From: an uncultured Bacilli bacterium
GTDB lineage: Bacteria; Bacillota_I; Bacilli_A; RFN20; CAG-826
DNA: 64,000 nucleotides
Direction of reading: 5' to 3'
NCBI GenBank assembly: GCA_934140155.1
Contig: CAKPBC010000003.1
Span: 124,001-188,000, forward strand
Made by a program: the position numbers and the translations under genes. Under the pieces are notes generated by a model, which had not been told where the DNA came from, made no database searches, and worked only from the letters and a program-made list of their open reading frames with translations. Position 1 is the stretch's first letter. Every line of letters starts with the position of its first letter. Below are positions 15,249 to 23,494 of this stretch, in pieces.

Positions 15249-18101
15249 TTATTTTTCTTCTTTCTTTTCTTTAACTAATTGGATAATTGGTAAGGCAATA
15301 CCAGCGATTGCGCCTAACCAAATAATAGCATCAACACTCCATAATAGGGCTTGCCAATTAAATATATGTGAATTTCCTTTAATACTAGAAGAATATTCTT
15401 GTACGGCATTCGAATTTGTAACGGCATAAATAATGTTTTTAGCTGCGTTATGGATATAATGGTTTACTGTATTATTATTTTTGTAATTAACAGAACTATT
15501 AGTTAATCCTCCAACAGTTTCATTTACAGTAGATAATGGCCATAATTGGGCATTAGAATTTAACCAAATATCAGTTCCACCATATAATCCAGAAATCATA
15601 TCTTGATAATACATAGCGGTTACAGATGCTTGGTCAGTAATAGCCATACCTTTAAATCCCCATTCGTTTCTTAAGACATTAGTCATTAAGCCTTTATGAG
15701 CACCAGCCCAAGTAGCACCAATACGATTCATGGCAACCATTACAGCGACTGAATTACCTTCGATAGTGGCATATTCAAATCCTTTTAAGCAAATTTCACG
15801 AATTTCTTGTTCATTAGCAAAATAAGCTCCGCCATAACGATTAGTTTCTTGATCATTTAAGGCAAAATGTTTCATATAAGCAATAACGCCCATTGAACGA
15901 ACACCTTTCATTTCGCTAGCAGCAATAATACCTGATAAGTAGCCATCTTCTGAGAAATATTCAAAGTTACGTCCGCTATAAGGGGAACGATGAATATCAA
16001 TACCTGGAGCGTACCATCCCGCGACATTTGCGGCGATTGAGTCTTCCCCAATATGGATACCAACTTCTTCAATTAAATCTTTATTCCAAGTTGAAGACAT
16101 TACTACTTCTGCTGGCCATGCCATACATGAAGTACCACCAACTAAAGTACCAGATATTCCTGATGGACCATCTTTATCTTGGGTTGCAGGTAAGCCAATA
16201 GAATCAATAGCTAATGTCGAATAACCACCAGTTCTTACTAACTTAGAAGCTTGATTCCAGGTAAGTTGATTGACTAAATCATCCCATTTAGAGTCGTTAT
16301 AATCAACACCTATTAAATCTTTAATAGTATAACTTGTACTTGTTGAACCAAATGTTACTTGCTCTAAAGAAGTATCGTTAATAACAGCATCGCTTCTATT
16401 CCATTTTAAATTTTCAATTAATTGACTTGGAGCAGTCCAAGATTTGTTTTGGTAATTAGCGGAACTGGCTAAAGTAGAAACCCAATTATCTCTACTTAAG
16501 TATTTAAAATCACTATCATATTTATTAATATCAGCATCTTCAAATTGATTAGTTATTGTGTAATCAGTAACATCAGATTTAGCAAATGTTTCTTTATCAA
16601 GTGTTTCTTGTGTAAATGCTAATTTGGCTAAGTTAGCATTACCATTAACATTTGGAGTGTTAAGTAAAGCATGAATATTATTAAGTGCTTCGTGAGCGCC
16701 GTTACCAATACTAAAATAATAATCACCAGCATCTAAAACATAAGTTTTTGCGTCTTTATAGTCATAAGATGTTAATTGTTTCTTATCGACAGTTACTTCA
16801 ACATTACTAACAGTTTCACCGCTTTTAATCACATCAGTTTTAGCAACACCTACTAATTCAATCGCAGATGTTTCAATTTTGCCATTATATGGCTTACGAG
16901 CATATACTTCGATTACATCTTTTCCGTCTACATCACCAGTATTAGTTACATCAACAGTTATTTCAAAACTATTTCCATCACTTGTTTGACTAACTTTAAA
17001 GTTAGAATATTCAAAAGTTGTATAAGATAATCCATAACCAAATGGGTATTGGACTTCGGAATCATAATTGAATGATCCCGCATTACCTTGATTTAATAAA
17101 ACATCTTCATAGCGAGTTTCATAATAGCGGTAACCAACATAAATTCCTTCGCCATATACTAAGTACTTATTTGCTCTTTCGGTATTCTTATCGGCATTAG
17201 CAATGCTAAAATCACCCATATTGCTAAATGAAGGTGCGGAAGTTGAATCATAAGCAAATGTATCGACTAATTTACCAGATGGATTACTAGTCCCAGCTAT
17301 TACACTAGCTAAGCCATATAATCCTTCTTGACCAACGCCGCCACACCATAAAACGGATTTAACATTTTGATAAGCAGCATCTTCTAAAAATCCTAATTCA
17401 ATTGGATTGTTAGTATTAACAATTAGTATAACTTTATCAAAATTAGCGCACGCTAGTTTGATTGTATCTCTTTCATTATCATCTACTTGTAAATAACGAT
17501 AGCCAGTTGAAAGAGTGTTAAGAGGTAAATCTGATGATTCTCCTCCGCTTCTTCCAATTGTGACAATAGCTACTTCATTATCTTTAATAGTTTTTAAAGC
17601 GTTAGAGTCACCATTAATTACACTAACGGGAACTTCATTAACACTAAAAGCACCTCTTCCTGTTTCATCAGGATATGTTTTACGATATGATTTTCCTTTA
17701 CCAGTACTATAAAAGTCCCATAAGTTTTGATCAACGACAAATCCTTCTTTTTCTAAAGCGGTTTTTAGTGTTGGAGCAGTTGATACATCAACAGCACCGC
17801 TACCAGATCCACCATAAACAAAGTCGACAGAGTTTTGACCAAATATAGCTAGTTTCTTTTCAGTTTTTAAAGGTAAGGCGTTATCTTTATTTTGAAGAAG
17901 AACGCTACCTTCTTTAACAACTTCTTGAGCACATTTTTTTTCTGCTTCTGTTGCTACATAGTCACTTTTAGAAAAAAATGTATTCAATAAACCTTCATAA
18001 CGATAAGTAATACTTGTTCCAACACCCATACCAACTGCTAAAATTGTTGAAACAGAGATTGATGTTATTTTTGCCCAAAGTGGGAATTTCTTTTTATTCA
18101 T
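15249..18101 (-). CDS. Membrane-anchored glycoside hydrolase family 3 with swapped domain order
   Basis: 950-residue beta-glycosidase-like protein whose domains are in reversed order. A transmembrane anchor lies near residues 8-30. A GH3 C-terminal (alpha/beta sandwich) domain comes first (about 60-300; KEGSVLLQNKDNALPL). A fibronectin-III-like domain follows (about 360-470; DVTNTGDVDGKDVIEVY). The GH3 TIM-barrel catalytic domain comes last (about 610-870), with DGPSGISG, YAPGIDIHRSPYSGRNFEYF, KHFALNDQE and the nucleophile Asp823 in GMAITDQAS. A second membrane helix lies near 915-940 with a Lys-rich tail. Reversed order is known from some rumen beta-glucosidases. Both ends look cytoplasmic, with the enzyme outside. 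It follows a lipoprotein gene under a cre-like promoter. Confidence 0.88.
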   Translation of the reverse strand: MNKKKFPLWAKITSISVSTILAVGMGVGTSITYRYEGLLNTFFSKSDYVATEAEKKCAQEVVKEGSVLLQNKDNALPLKTEKKLAIFGQNSVDFVYGGSGSGAVDVSTAPTLKTALEKEGFVVDQNLWDFYSTGKGKSYRKTYPDETGRGAFSVNEVPVSVINGDSNALKTIKDNEVAIVTIGRSGGESSDLPLNTLSTGYRYLQVDDNERDTIKLACANFDKVILIVNTNNPIELGFLEDAAYQNVKSVLWCGGVGQEGLYGLASVIAGTSNPSGKLVDTFAYDSTSAPSFSNMGDFSIANADKNTERANKYLVYGEGIYVGYRYYETRYEDVLLNQGNAGSFNYDSEVQYPFGYGLSYTTFEYSNFKVSQTSDGNSFEITVDVTNTGDVDGKDVIEVYARKPYNGKIETSAIELVGVAKTDVIKSGETVSNVEVTVDKKQLTSYDYKDAKTYVLDAGDYYFSIGNGAHEALNNIHALLNTPNVNGNANLAKLAFTQETLDKETFAKSDVTDYTITNQFEDADINKYDSDFKYLSRDNWVSTLASSANYQNKSWTAPSQLIENLKWNRSDAVINDTSLEQVTFGSTSTSYTIKDLIGVDYNDSKWDDLVNQLTWNQASKLVRTGGYSTLAIDSIGLPATQDKDGPSGISGTLVGGTSCMAWPAEVVMSSTWNKDLIEEVGIHIGEDSIAANVAGWYAPGIDIHRSPYSGRNFEYFSEDGYLSGIIAASEMKGVRSMGVIAYMKHFALNDQETNRYGGAYFANEQEIREICLKGFEYATIEGNSVAVMVAMNRIGATWAGAHKGLMTNVLRNEWGFKGMAITDQASVTAMYYQDMISGLYGGTDIWLNSNAQLWPLSTVNETVGGLTNSSVNYKNNNTVNHYIHNAAKNIIYAVTNSNAVQEYSSSIKGNSHIFNWQALLWSVDAIIWLGAIAGIALPIIQLVKEKKEEK

Positions 18102-18119
18102 AATAAATAATTTCTCCTT

Positions 18120-18161
18120 TCAAAAATTAAAACGAAAGGTGATTAAATGCATTAATCACCT
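18120..18161 (-). terminator. Hairpin between the lipoprotein and GH3 genes
   Basis: Minus strand AGGTGATTAA-N5-TTAATCACCT (10 bp) followed by TTCGTTTTAATTTTTG. It lies just after the lipoprotein stop and before the GH3 SD, so it may act as a partial terminator that lowers GH3 expression relative to the lipoprotein. Confidence 0.6.
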
Positions 18162-18169
18162 AGTTAATA

Positions 18170-18751
18170 TTATTCAACTACTTTAACGTCAGCTTCAATG
18201 CACATTCTATTTTCAGCTTTGGTATCAGTAATATTATCAACGTTATAAATATAACGATTACCAGGTTTTCCATAAGTATTTAAGAATTCTTCTTTAGAAT
18301 TAATCATAGCGCCACCTGCTAATTCATGAGGGAATGTTGATGTGTCGCTATCAATTGATAATGAGAACATACCATTATAAATATCATTATTAACTTGTAC
18401 GTGAGTAGCATCATTTAAGACGATTTCAGTATAACCCTCAAATTTAGCATTTCTTTCACCAAGTGTATAAGTACCTTCTATTAAATAGATATAGTTAGTC
18501 ATTTCACTTGGATTGATTTGTGTTAGAGAATAGTTACCATTATCAAATAATTGAAGTTGCTCATAATATTGTTGAATGGTAGTTTCTGTTACTTCTTGAC
18601 CATTTTGGTCTTTATAAGTGTTAGTTTGGCTAATAGTATACTTAGCAATATAAATGTTTGCTAATTTAGCTTCTGAAGCCTCAGAACAGCCAGTTAATGC
18701 ACCAACAGATGCAAGAGAAAGCATTGCGCCTAATAGAAATTTCTTTTTCAT
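18170..18751 (-). CDS. Hypothetical lipoprotein upstream of the GH3 gene
   Basis: 193 residues with a clear lipoprotein signal (MKKKFLLGAMLSLASVGALTGC, shortened here to the lipobox ALTGC with Cys22). The mature part is Asn/Thr/Tyr-rich and looks beta-stranded. I do not recognise a family. It is the first gene after a promoter overlapped by a cre-like site, and the second gene is a surface GH3 glycosidase, so a role in carbohydrate capture or display is a reasonable guess only. Confidence 0.75.
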   Translation of the reverse strand: MKKKFLLGAMLSLASVGALTGCSEASEAKLANIYIAKYTISQTNTYKDQNGQEVTETTIQQYYEQLQLFDNGNYSLTQINPSEMTNYIYLIEGTYTLGERNAKFEGYTEIVLNDATHVQVNNDIYNGMFSLSIDSDTSTFPHELAGGAMINSKEEFLNTYGKPGNRYIYNVDNITDTKAENRMCIEADVKVVE

Positions 18752-18791
18752 TTTATTAAATCCTCCTATTGAAAAATGAATTTACAATTGC

Positions 18792-18820
18792 ATTTTAAAA
18801 GTGAATGAAAACGCTTGCAA
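18792..18820 (-). promoter_or_regulatory. Promoter with overlapping cre-like (CcpA) site, lipoprotein-GH3 operon
   Basis: Minus strand TTGCAA (18820-18815), 17-bp spacer, TAAAAT (18797-18792). The plus strand at 18805-18819 reads ATGAAAACGCTTGCA, a full match to the degenerate cre consensus WTGNAANCGNWNNCW, covering the -35. This predicts carbon catabolite repression. Other LacI-family operators share the AACGCTTGCAA-like core. Confidence 0.6.
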
Positions 18821-18864
18821 ACATTTGGCATAAGAGGACGATTTTTTGTCACAAGAGACATAAT

Positions 18865-20214
18865 TTAGTCATTGTAAGCGGTTGGAATCATTATTTTTAG
18901 TGTAAAAATGTTATTTTCACTACTTATGGAAATTATTCCTTTATATTTTTTGACAATTGATTTAATGGAAGAAAGTCCATAACCATGATAACCATTTTTT
19001 TCTTTTCTAGTTAGTATGGTTCCGTCTTTCTTTTCTAATGTTCCATCAAAATAATTGGTGATATTAATTAAGATATTACCTAGATAATTATCAATATTTA
19101 CACTAATGATTCGTTTCTCTATTTCTAATTTCTCACTTGCCTCGATTGCGTTATCAAGAGCGTTTCCAAATAAAGTGTATATATCACTTGTATCAATAGT
19201 TTTTAATTTACTTGCATCGCCTAAATAAGACAATTTAATATTGTTATTTAAGCAGTATAGTTCTTTTTCCATTAAAATGATATCTAACACTTCATTATTA
19301 GTATGGATGTTAATATCATAAATCATTATTTCTTTTTGTAATTTATTTAATACTTCATTACAATCTTCGACTTGCATGGTTTTTAAGTCTTCAATTTGAT
19401 GTTTTAAGTCGTGACACTTACGATTAATTAGATCAATAGAATCCTTTTTTAGTAAAAATTGTTTATTATTTTCATGGAGTAATTGATTAATGATTTCTTT
19501 TTCATTTTTTCTTTTATTTTCATAAAGTAATAAGAAAACAGAAAAAAGGATAAGAGCACTAATAGAAAGTTCAATTAATAAACCAAGATAATCAGGATTT
19601 TCTACCCCGGGACGACGATATATATCTTGTCCAGCAAAAGATAAAAATAAAGTAAGAATTAACATTAAGGTATATAAAATAGTTGTACTTCTTCTTTCTG
19701 GAGCATAGACATTACCGATATTTTTAAATTTACGCGAAATAAAGAAGTAAGTAGGAACTAAAATTATTAAATATGATGAAGCACATATTAAAAAGTATAT
19801 ACCAACATTCGCGCATACTTTAGGAATTAAAGTTAAAACTAAGAATTCATTGATAATGGTATATTCAATATGTTGCAAAGCATAACCTGCTGAGGCATAT
19901 AGTAAACTTTGTTCAAAAGTAAACTTAAAATTAAATGTTAAATATAAACAAGACATAAGCACAAGAAAGCAATACCAGGCAATAACAATAATATACATAA
20001 GCGGTTGTGTTAAGCCTATGGTTGCTAAAAACTTCACTAAAAAGACATATCCTTGGGACAAAATAAGCATAATAATCGATGATGGGATAATTCTTTTGAG
20101 AAAATTTTCTCTTTTTTGTGAACAAGGAAGAACTAATACTAATTCACCTAATACTAATTCAATAATAAATCTTAGTTCTTCAAAGACATCTAAAAACGTG
20201 ATATCACTAAACAT
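18865..20214 (-). CDS. AgrC/GHKL-type sensor histidine kinase
   Basis: 449 residues. Six or seven membrane helices occupy roughly residues 10-230. A coiled linker follows, then the phosphoacceptor region with His268 in CHDLKHQIEDL and a GHKL ATPase domain with the N-box NALDNAIEA and a G-box region GYHGYGLSSIKSI. This is the architecture of AgrC and related peptide-sensing kinases. The start overlaps the end of the LytTR response regulator gene by 8 nt, so the pair is translationally coupled. No agrD/agrB-like genes lie nearby, so the signal is unknown. Confidence 0.87.
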   Translation of the reverse strand: MFSDITFLDVFEELRFIIELVLGELVLVLPCSQKRENFLKRIIPSSIIMLILSQGYVFLVKFLATIGLTQPLMYIIVIAWYCFLVLMSCLYLTFNFKFTFEQSLLYASAGYALQHIEYTIINEFLVLTLIPKVCANVGIYFLICASSYLIILVPTYFFISRKFKNIGNVYAPERRSTTILYTLMLILTLFLSFAGQDIYRRPGVENPDYLGLLIELSISALILFSVFLLLYENKRKNEKEIINQLLHENNKQFLLKKDSIDLINRKCHDLKHQIEDLKTMQVEDCNEVLNKLQKEIMIYDINIHTNNEVLDIILMEKELYCLNNNIKLSYLGDASKLKTIDTSDIYTLFGNALDNAIEASEKLEIEKRIISVNIDNYLGNILINITNYFDGTLEKKDGTILTRKEKNGYHGYGLSSIKSIVKKYKGIISISSENNIFTLKIMIPTAYND

Positions 20215-20908
20215 AATTTTTTACCAACTCTTTTTTAAATTCTTGTTTTCTTGAACGCGCTACTTTTAAAATGACGTCTTTAATATAAACATCATCTCCA
20301 ATAAATTTAGAAATTTTTCGCATATTGATTATATTAAATTTATTAATACGGAAAAAGCCAAATTTAGAAAGTTTATTTTCAGCGTCACTTAAAGTTTGAC
20401 GGACTGTATATTTTTTATTATTAACGCAATATGTTAAATAATGGCCATAAACTTCGATATAATCAATATCACTAATATTTACTGATACTTTTTCTTCAGT
20501 GGTAGTTAAGATAATAAAGTCACTAATTTTGCTATTAATTTTATCGATGATACGCGGCATTTTTAAGTTAAACTCTTCTTCTGTTATTGGTTTAATGATA
20601 TAAGCGGAAGCATCAACACTATAGCCTTCGATAGCGTAAGCCATGGATGAAGTAATAAAGACAATGACTAAATTATTACCTAATCTTTCTCTTGCTTTAT
20701 GGGCGATATCCATACCGGTTAATGAACCACCTAAGAATATATCAAAAAATAGCAAATCAAAAATATTATTATTAGATAAAAAACTATTCGCAGTATTAAA
20801 TACTTTTAAAGAATATTCAATGGAATTTTTATTAAAGTAAGTTGCAATTACTTTACTTAGTTTTTCTTGATCAACTTGACTATCTTCCACAATGCCGATA
20901 TTAATCAT
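20207..20908 (-). CDS. LytTR-family response regulator (AgrA-like)
   Basis: 233 residues from the ATG at 20908; the in-frame GTG nine bases upstream overlaps the SD (TAGGTG). The receiver domain has VEDSQVDQEKL and the phospho-Asp region LLFFDIFLGGSLTG. A LytTR DNA-binding domain follows (SDIDYIEVYGHYLTYCVNNKKYTVRQT in pieces, then FFRINKFNIINM). It is the first gene of the pair with the histidine kinase. A TGTTATACT extended -10 (TATACT at 20926-20931, minus strand) lies just upstream. It sits directly downstream of the spo0A terminator side, but is transcribed separately. Confidence 0.87.
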   Translation of the reverse strand: MINIGIVEDSQVDQEKLSKVIATYFNKNSIEYSLKVFNTANSFLSNNNIFDLLFFDIFLGGSLTGMDIAHKARERLGNNLVIVFITSSMAYAIEGYSVDASAYIIKPITEEEFNLKMPRIIDKINSKISDFIILTTTEEKVSVNISDIDYIEVYGHYLTYCVNNKKYTVRQTLSDAENKLSKFGFFRINKFNIINMRKISKFIGDDVYIKDVILKVARSRKQEFKKELVKNYV

Positions 20909-20956
20909 AATATTCACCTACTACTAGTATAACAAATATTTAAGATAATTAAAATA

Positions 20957-20982
20957 TAAAAAAAGCCCTTGTTATCGGGCTT
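20957..20982 (-). terminator. Intrinsic terminator of spo0A
   Basis: Minus strand AAGCCC-GATAACAA-GGGCTT followed by TTTTTATATTTTAA, about 20 nt after the spo0A stop. Confidence 0.88.
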
Positions 20983-21001
20983 ATTATAGTTTTATGGTTG
21001 A

Positions 21002-21799
21002 TTAATGCATCATAATTGCATTTTTCTTGATTACAGCTAAATAATCCGCTATCATCACGATAAATTCTGAATTAGTTGGTTTTGCTTTTTCTGCACTAAT
21101 GGAATAACCAAATATCTCATCAATAAGGTCAATATTACCGCGGTTCCATGCCACTTCGATAGCGTGTCTTATTGCTCTTTCAACGCGACTAGAAGTTGAT
21201 TTATATTTTTTAGCGATTTCTGGATATAAAGATTTTGTAATTTGACCAACATATTCATCTTGATTAGCAAAAGTTAATAAGATACCTGTTCTTAAGAAAT
21301 TATAGCCTTTAATATGCGCTGGTACTCCTATTTCATGTAATAAATCAGATAAGCGTTTTTCAATTGAGATATCATCTTCCCCATTTGAAGCTGGTAAAGC
21401 GTTTTGTTTTTGAAAATCGCCATCAATAATAGTTTGAATAGCATCTAACATTACTGAATCCTTGAATGGCTTGATGACAAACATATCGCCACCATAAGTC
21501 GAAATTAAATTAAGGACTTTTTCGTTTACTAATGCCGACATACAAATAGTGTGTTTAATAGTAACACCATAAATTCCTTCTTTTAATTGTTTCAATAAGG
21601 CATAGCCATCTAATTGAGGCATAACCATATCCATAATTAAAATATCAATAACACCAGCATTACGCATTTTACGAATCGCTTCTTCTCCATTATTAGCGGT
21701 ATCAACTAAACACATATTTGGTTGCTTAGCTATTATTGATATTAAGTAATCAACGTATTGTTGATTATCATCTGCAACGAAAATTTTAATTTTCTCCAT
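21002..21799 (-). CDS. spo0A: Sporulation master regulator Spo0A
   Basis: 265 residues. The receiver domain has VADDNQQY, phospho-Asp57 in LIMDMVMPQLDG and VIKPF. The C-terminal Spo0A DNA-binding domain is nearly diagnostic: HEIGVPAHIKGYNFLR, STSSRVERAIRHAIEVAW, then NRGNID, FGYSISAEKAKPTNSEF and IVMIADYL. It controls entry into sporulation. The neighbours spoIVB and recN are the conserved Bacillus order, here with a DUF4279 gene inserted between spoIVB and spo0A. The SD is GGGAGGG. A TATAAT (21829-21834) and two 0A boxes lie upstream, consistent with autoregulation. spo0B is missing from its usual place near obg. Confidence 0.96.
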   Translation of the reverse strand: MEKIKIFVADDNQQYVDYLISIIAKQPNMCLVDTANNGEEAIRKMRNAGVIDILIMDMVMPQLDGYALLKQLKEGIYGVTIKHTICMSALVNEKVLNLISTYGGDMFVIKPFKDSVMLDAIQTIIDGDFQKQNALPASNGEDDISIEKRLSDLLHEIGVPAHIKGYNFLRTGILLTFANQDEYVGQITKSLYPEIAKKYKSTSSRVERAIRHAIEVAWNRGNIDLIDEIFGYSISAEKAKPTNSEFIVMIADYLAVIKKNAIMMH

Positions 21800-21903
21800 A
21801 TTTCATTGCCCTCCCTTTTCAATTAATAATTATAGAATAGTAAATTTTTAATTGCTATAAATTATTTTTTGAAATGCCATAAATTTGCTATAAGTCTTAT
21901 AAA

Positions 21904-21933
21904 TTCGACAAAATTCGTGCTTTTAATGTCGAA
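21904..21933 (-). promoter_or_regulatory. Pair of Spo0A boxes upstream of spo0A
   Basis: TTCGACA (21904-21910) and TGTCGAA (21927-21933) are two exact 0A-box consensus heptamers in opposite orientation, 16 nt apart, roughly 85 and 108 nt upstream of the inferred spo0A start site. Single heptamers are expected by chance every several kb, but two this close in this place are not. Confidence 0.55.
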
Positions 21934-22356
21934 TTAGTCTTCTTCGTTTTCGTAAATATATAAATCAATGTCGATATTTGTTCGTGTTTCATGACAAAAA
22001 TCAATAACATCAAGTGATGGCGCTAAAGCGGGTGCAATATCATTAACATAAACATGAGGTACAATTTCTAAAGTAAAAGTAACATCATTATTGGTCATAA
22101 TATTTTTTAATATATCGATTTTACTTAGTAATGGTTTAATAACTTCTTCCATTTGTTCTTCGACAATTGGATTATAGTTATCGCATTTATTAAAATCCCA
22201 TCTAGCAAATTTAAATAATTTTCCATCTCTTCTTTTATCCCCGATTTTAACAACTTTAAATGGCTTTAGATCCAATAGTTTAGTTATTTCATCCGGATCA
22301 AAGTTACCTTTTATACTAAAATATGTATAACAACTATTTTTTGTTTTTAAATTCAT
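21934..22356 (-). CDS. DUF4279 domain-containing protein
   Basis: 140 residues from the ATG at 22356 (SD AGGTG; the GTG three codons earlier overlaps the SD). The layout fits DUF4279: an N-terminal FSIKGNFDPDEITKLLDLKP, KIGDKRRDGK, FARWDF, a mid helix, and the ending RTNIDIDLYIYENEED (paired beta-alpha subdomains). Function is unknown; DUF4279 genes are often found near immunity or toxin genes. Its insertion between spoIVB and spo0A is not part of the usual block. It lies between the spoIVB terminator and the spo0A control region, so it probably has its own expression. Confidence 0.65.
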   Translation of the reverse strand: MNLKTKNSCYTYFSIKGNFDPDEITKLLDLKPFKVVKIGDKRRDGKLFKFARWDFNKCDNYNPIVEEQMEEVIKPLLSKIDILKNIMTNNDVTFTLEIVPHVYVNDIAPALAPSLDVIDFCHETRTNIDIDLYIYENEED

Positions 22357-22390
22357 GTTTATCACCTATTTGAATTTTAGCATAAATTCA

Positions 22391-22417
22391 TATAAAAAGG
22401 CGAAATTTTTCGCCTTT
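22391..22417 (-). terminator. Intrinsic terminator of spoIVB
   Basis: Minus strand AAAGGCGAAA pairs with TTTCGCCTTT (10 bp), followed by TTATATG. It is nearly symmetrical, so it may work both ways. The T-run is short. Confidence 0.7.
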
Positions 22418-22421
22418 AATA

Positions 22422-23441
22422 TTATTCGTAATATTTATGATAAACTTCGTTTGCGGTTTCAAACATCCATTTCATATAAACAGCATAGCCATTATCGACA
22501 TCATCAATTAGAACGTGAGTAACGGCACCAACAACCTTATTATCTTGAATAATAGGTGAACCAGACATACCCGCGACAATACCATGTGATAGCTTTAATA
22601 AGCGTGAATCGGTAACTTTAAAGATAATACCTTTCGTGGATATTTGCGTTTGAGAGTGTAATTTGGTAATTTCAATTTCATATTTTTCAATTTTGTTACT
22701 ATTAACTACTGTCCACATTTCCGCTTTACCCGTCTTAATTTCATCTAATTCTGCGATAGGAAGACTACTACTATTTTTTGGTAATTCGTTATATCGTCCA
22801 TATATGCCTAGAGGTGTATTAACTTTAATATCACCTAATGGCATATCAAAATAAATATCTGCAATTTTCTCACCAGGACTAGAATTTTCACTTGGTTTGA
22901 TTGATGTTACGTTTGAATCATAAATTGTTCCTTCATCAACATCAATAATCTCGTTACTACTAGAGTCAGTAATTTCGTGACCCAATGCTCCATACATTTT
23001 AGTATTTTCATCGTAGAAAGATACTGTTCCCACACCTAATAATCTTTCTTTGACAAATAATCCTGTTTTATAACGATTATTAACCTTTATGATTTTTAAA
23101 TTCTTATTATAAAATTTACTTTTTCGTTTAATCGTTAATTTTACATTAGTTATATCACTATTTGAATTAGAAAAAACTTTTAAAAAATCATCGATACTTT
23201 TGACTTGAATGTCATTAGCTTTAGTGATGATATCACCTTTAATAATATTGTTATTATCACTAGGATTATAAGTCTTTCCTTCATATTCAATATTATATGT
23301 GCCAGATACTATTAAGCCGCCGGGCTTAATTTCAATACCAATATTTTGTCCTCCTGGAATAACATTTATTGCCTTTAAAGGTGTATTATTTACGCTTAAA
23401 CTAACACCTAAAACGCCAATAAAAGAAAATAACAACTTCAT
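22422..23441 (-). CDS. spoIVB: SpoIVB peptidase (S55), intercompartmental sporulation signal
   Basis: 339 residues. A signal/anchor peptide opens the protein (MKLLFSFIGVLGVSLSV). A PDZ domain lies at about 45-115 (GDIITKANDIQVKSIDDFL). The S55 serine protease domain has His155 (GALGHEITD), Asp278 (FKVTDSRLL) and Ser293 (GIVAGMSGSPII); the His-Asp-Ser spacing matches Bacillus SpoIVB. In Bacillus it is made in the forespore, crosses into the intermembrane space and cleaves SpoIVFA to release pro-sigma-K processing. All partners are in this window. It follows recN as in Bacillus; SD AAAGGAG. Confidence 0.95.
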   Translation of the reverse strand: MKLLFSFIGVLGVSLSVNNTPLKAINVIPGGQNIGIEIKPGGLIVSGTYNIEYEGKTYNPSDNNNIIKGDIITKANDIQVKSIDDFLKVFSNSNSDITNVKLTIKRKSKFYNKNLKIIKVNNRYKTGLFVKERLLGVGTVSFYDENTKMYGALGHEITDSSSNEIIDVDEGTIYDSNVTSIKPSENSSPGEKIADIYFDMPLGDIKVNTPLGIYGRYNELPKNSSSLPIAELDEIKTGKAEMWTVVNSNKIEKYEIEITKLHSQTQISTKGIIFKVTDSRLLKLSHGIVAGMSGSPIIQDNKVVGAVTHVLIDDVDNGYAVYMKWMFETANEVYHKYYE

Positions 23442-23494
23442 ATTGAACTCCTTTCATCAATATTATGGTTGCTATTTAAATTAATAAATTGGTA

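Noticed and set aside
23450..23470. CATAATA upstream of spoIVB as a sigma-F/sigma-G -10 element
   Set aside because: No matching -35 at the right distance, and the motif is common in AT-rich DNA.
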